From NCBI GenBank assembly GCA_030620095.1, contig JAUTXW010000561.1:1752001-1816000 (forward strand): a DNA stretch of 64,000 nucleotides, written 5' to 3'. A model generated the notes under the pieces. The model searched no databases. It was not told the origin of the DNA and saw nothing but the letters and a program-made list of their open reading frames with translations. This document shows, piece by piece, positions 60,926 through 64,000 of this stretch (positions within the stretch are counted from its first letter, which is position 1; the number at the start of each line of letters is the position of its first letter). The translations under genes were made by a program, and so were the position numbers. Source of the DNA: Kuschelorhynchus macadamiae (taxonomy: Eukaryota; Arthropoda; Insecta; Coleoptera; Curculionidae).

Positions 60926-63109
60926 CTAAAATACAAGAAATAGTTTATAATAATTGAACTATCTGTAGGAGCATGCCTTATGAGCAAAGCCGGTAAAATT
61001 TCTATAAATTGTAACAGTTTGGGAAATATATTAAAAACAAATTTCTTCCCCAAAAAAACGATCACGAATAGTTATCTTTCCTTTTGTCTCACCTAGGACT
61101 AAAAAAAAAATTGACTGAAACTAAACACTAATCTTAACGTAGTGTAATAGGCAATCAAATGTAAAAAAAGGATAGTTTCAAGACACCTTGTAAGATATTT
61201 ATCTGAGCTTTAAATATTAAAAATAATTATATTTCGCAAGTTCTCCATCAAAGCCTCTTAAATATCTCTTAGATATATAGTAGAACAGTCGACAGGGCGA
61301 TTAAAACAGGGAGGTGGGGGAATAGTTTCAAACAATTTCGAATAAATTACTAGTTTTTTGAAAACGCTTTTTCTTTTTTAATATTGGAGTTAGCATTAGG
61401 AAAATAAATAAATATTAGAAATTAATAATTTATTTTCAACAAAAAATGTTCTAAACACTATTTTTAGGGCTATCTACAGAAGTAGTAAAGTAAAAAAGTA
61501 CAAATGATAAAGTATAAACAAGGGCGTCAAAAATTATTTTTCGGAGTAACGGGAGAAGCAAGATCGACATAAAAGCGACGAGTAAAAACGGTTTTACTAC
61601 AATAAATATTTTGTGTGCTACTTCTTTAACGCAGTTGCCATGTCGTCCAAAAAAATTGCATTATTAGGCCATTTTTCTACATTTCTGAGAGGCTCTCTCT
61701 TTATTGAGAGGGTAGTTCTCTCTTTATTGAGAAACGGAAGGTCGGTAAGGAGTTTTCCTAGTCTAAATACAAAAGTTTCACCTTTAAATCAAATTCCTGT
61801 TTTTTTTACTTCACTTGTAAAAATGAAGTATTGTAATAGTGAAAAAATCACCCTCCGAGATATTTTTAGCTCTTTACGTTTCGGGGTCCCTAGATATCGA
61901 AAAACATGTTTTCTCAATTCCGTAGGTCTATCTATCCGCGGCATGGCTAAAAAACTACTTTTACCAGATTAACTTCAAATTTTGGCTAAAATTAAGAGTC
62001 ATATGGGGATGACCTGATAACATTTCAATCCAATTTGGCGGTCAAGTGAAACGTTGAAAAATTATTACTAAAAAACTGATTCTCCAATTTTTTGCACAAG
62101 AATCAATTGCTACATAGGAATGGATTGGTAACATTTTGGGATGAATCCAAATAAAATGTTTAAAAATCATAGTAAAAAATATTCTTATTCATTTGACATT
62201 TTGCAGAAAATTTAAATGATATATAGGGATAAACTGGTAGGAATTCAACATGACGGAATAAAATAGCGATATGTGTCAATGTAAAAACTACTTATTTTAA
62301 ATTATGCCAAAAAAAGTGTGGCATAGATAGAAACTGGTAAAATATTGGTATGAATCCAATATGGTGGAAAAAATGTTACTAAATGGCTATGTACCAAACT
62401 AACTTGGGTCACACTACACTATTCCTAAAGACAGGAAATATTTATATCGAGGGAAGTTCTGGCTAAGGGAAATGTACCGATATTTTTTTCAATTTGTAAT
62501 AACTTAAAACTAAACTTAACTAAAAATTTTGATTAAACATGTTTTTGTCGCAAACGTAGAAAATCTGAGCGTAGTATAAAAACCACATACAAAATTTTAT
62601 CACATTTGTGATACAATTATTGTCAATGTTGTGCGACAATTTTAGAGGATCTTTTGGGTTGTTTTTTGCTTACTTCAGATCCTGTGAAGTTTTATTTTTT
62701 TATGTAGAAAAAGTACAGTTAGGCGCACTCTGTAATTTAGCCATTTATAGAAATAATTTTTTTTCAGTTTGCAATTTTTATTATCTAGTAAAGATGATAA
62801 AAGTATGAAAGGAAAAGCACAGTCCTTAAAAATTGGCAAAAGAAAATATATTCATATATATTGAGACTGAACAATGTGATAATTTGAACAAATGTGACTT
62901 CCTTAAATCCCATAAGGGTGTAAATATTATACATTTAAATACAACTATTAAAAAATTTAACAACTTAATTTCATTTTAAAAAATAAACAAATGTATGTTT
63001 GATGTTAAAATTCTTTCTAAAAAAACATAATAAAAAAAGCAAACAGTTTTGTATTAAAGATTATGAATTGTTTCATAATGATAGCTTGTAAAACAAGTGC
63101 GTTATATGT
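60926..63109. other. Sequence upstream of exon A, unassigned
   Basis: Presumably intron of the RS gene. A 119-residue frame at 61613-61972 has no recognised domain. No upstream exon was found. Confidence 0.4.
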
Positions 63110-63430
63110 GTGGAATGTGTCAAGAGTTACCTTAACCCAGTTGATGAGTCAATAGCAATTCACCAGACCAAGTTTCTGAGAATTGAATTTATAAAAAGTA
63201 CTAATACTGTGGGAATTTTAGCCAATTACCAATGTCCAACAATACCTGATTACTACCTTAATAGTCTTAAATCGACCAACACAGGTAAGTTTGTAAACAG
63301 GGATATAGATAATATATTAATAAGTGTTCATCTGAATTAGGTTATTGGTCATGAATCAACAAAGCAACTAGAACCTGTTGATGCTCAAGTCCTTGTAGTA
63401 CCTAGTAAGTCGCGAAAACCGAACTGCTCT
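63110..63430 (+). pseudogene. LINE endonuclease relic
   Basis: The frame reads SYLNPVDESIAIHQTKFLRI, then EFIKSTNTVGILANYQCPT and DYYLNSLKSTNT. It resembles the middle of an apurinic-type LINE endonuclease, where an Arg-Pro-Pro block follows AxYR. The catalytic parts are absent and the frame closes soon after. Confidence 0.4.
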
Positions 63431-63483
63431 GATGTAAGTATACAGTGCCTTTGCACTTTTTTTTAAAAGGAGTATTTATAGAC

Positions 63484-63635
<152 letters not shown>

Positions 63636-64000
63636 TATATAAATATTTTTATATTTCTCTTCTTGAACCTTACAATTTATAAATATCAAGTACTTTCTTG
63701 GGATTAGGTTCGTGGATTGAACAAAGAAACTTTAATTGACGTTTCGCCTGTCCATTTCAGGCTTTTTCAAAATATTTAATTCTGCACATCTAAAAATTAA
63801 ATATAAAAAGTGTATATATGTAAGTTAATAAATAAAAACAATTAGGTATAACGGCACGCACTAAAATTATTAAAATATTAATTTAAAATAGTACAGTACA
63901 TACCTTGAGAAAGATGTTCTTTTACCTTGCTTGGCAGTGTGGAGGTAAGTGATACACTGGTTAAAGAATTCTATTGTTTTTTTTTTTTTATATATATCCT
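63636..64000 (-). other. Possible Penelope-like 3' region
   Basis: On the minus strand, CCTGAAATGGACAGGCGAAA followed by CGTC (63762-63738) resembles the conserved 3' block of Penelope copies (compare GGCGAAATGTCG near 16960). No coding part is in the window. Confidence 0.3.

Noticed and set aside
61613..61972. 119-residue plus-strand frame
   Set aside because: No domain, no splice or poly(A) context; composition fits chance in AT-rich sequence.

Overview
The window reads as a repeat-rich, AT-rich insect nuclear genome, most probably a beetle (inference from the mix of CR1-, R1- and RTE-like retrotransposons, Penelope elements and mariner-type elements; no species marker is present). There is no prokaryotic gene organisation. 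Only one host gene with a convincing intron-exon structure was found, plus one intronless NSMCE2-like sequence that is either a retrocopy or a gene with assembly errors. Almost everything else that codes is transposon-derived, and most of it is broken.

Layout. 1-3.74 kb: a CR1/L2-type LINE with the end of ORF1, endonuclease and reverse transcriptase, one frameshift, and an (ATT)n tail. 3.745-5.52 kb: a DD41D mariner-type element with about 294 bp inverted repeats, sitting between the LINE tail and a (TA)n tract. 5.7-14.3 kb: non-coding repeats, namely four copies of one approximately 0.5 kb repeat (two of them as a foldback), tRNA-headed SINE-like units, a 1.13 kb element with 31 bp inverted repeats, and a small palindromic MITE. 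14.7-15.4 kb: SP-RING (Nse2/Mms21) coding sequence with two compensating frameshifts. 16.1-19.0 kb: Penelope-like pieces in head-to-head arrangement, one split by a LINE fragment. 21.6-25.0 kb: a second DD41D element followed by a 1.06 kb (TA)n tract. 25-33 kb: mostly unassignable, with an RTE-type relic at 29.5-30.45 kb.

33.3-60.9 kb: at least five exons of one minus-strand gene encoding a large Lys/Glu- and Arg/Ser-rich protein. Splice phases match at every junction. It carries about 20 copies of a heptad like SPRKRSx and three copies of a short I-x-x-R-[LF]-G motif. Its introns hold a third DD41D element (whose own transposase contains an intron), a THAP-domain remnant, CR1-type relics, a fourth and internally deleted DD41D element with about 570 bp inverted repeats, a nearly complete R1-clade element (about 5 kb), and several (TA)n tracts. 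60.9-64 kb is probably further intron or upstream sequence, with an endonuclease relic and another (TA)n tract.

The most interesting signals are the group of divergent DD41D elements with very long inverted repeats tied to (TA)n tracts, the intron-bearing transposase, the five-exon RS-repeat gene, and the tRNA-headed repeat family at 6-13 kb. No wholly new system can be claimed from sequence alone.
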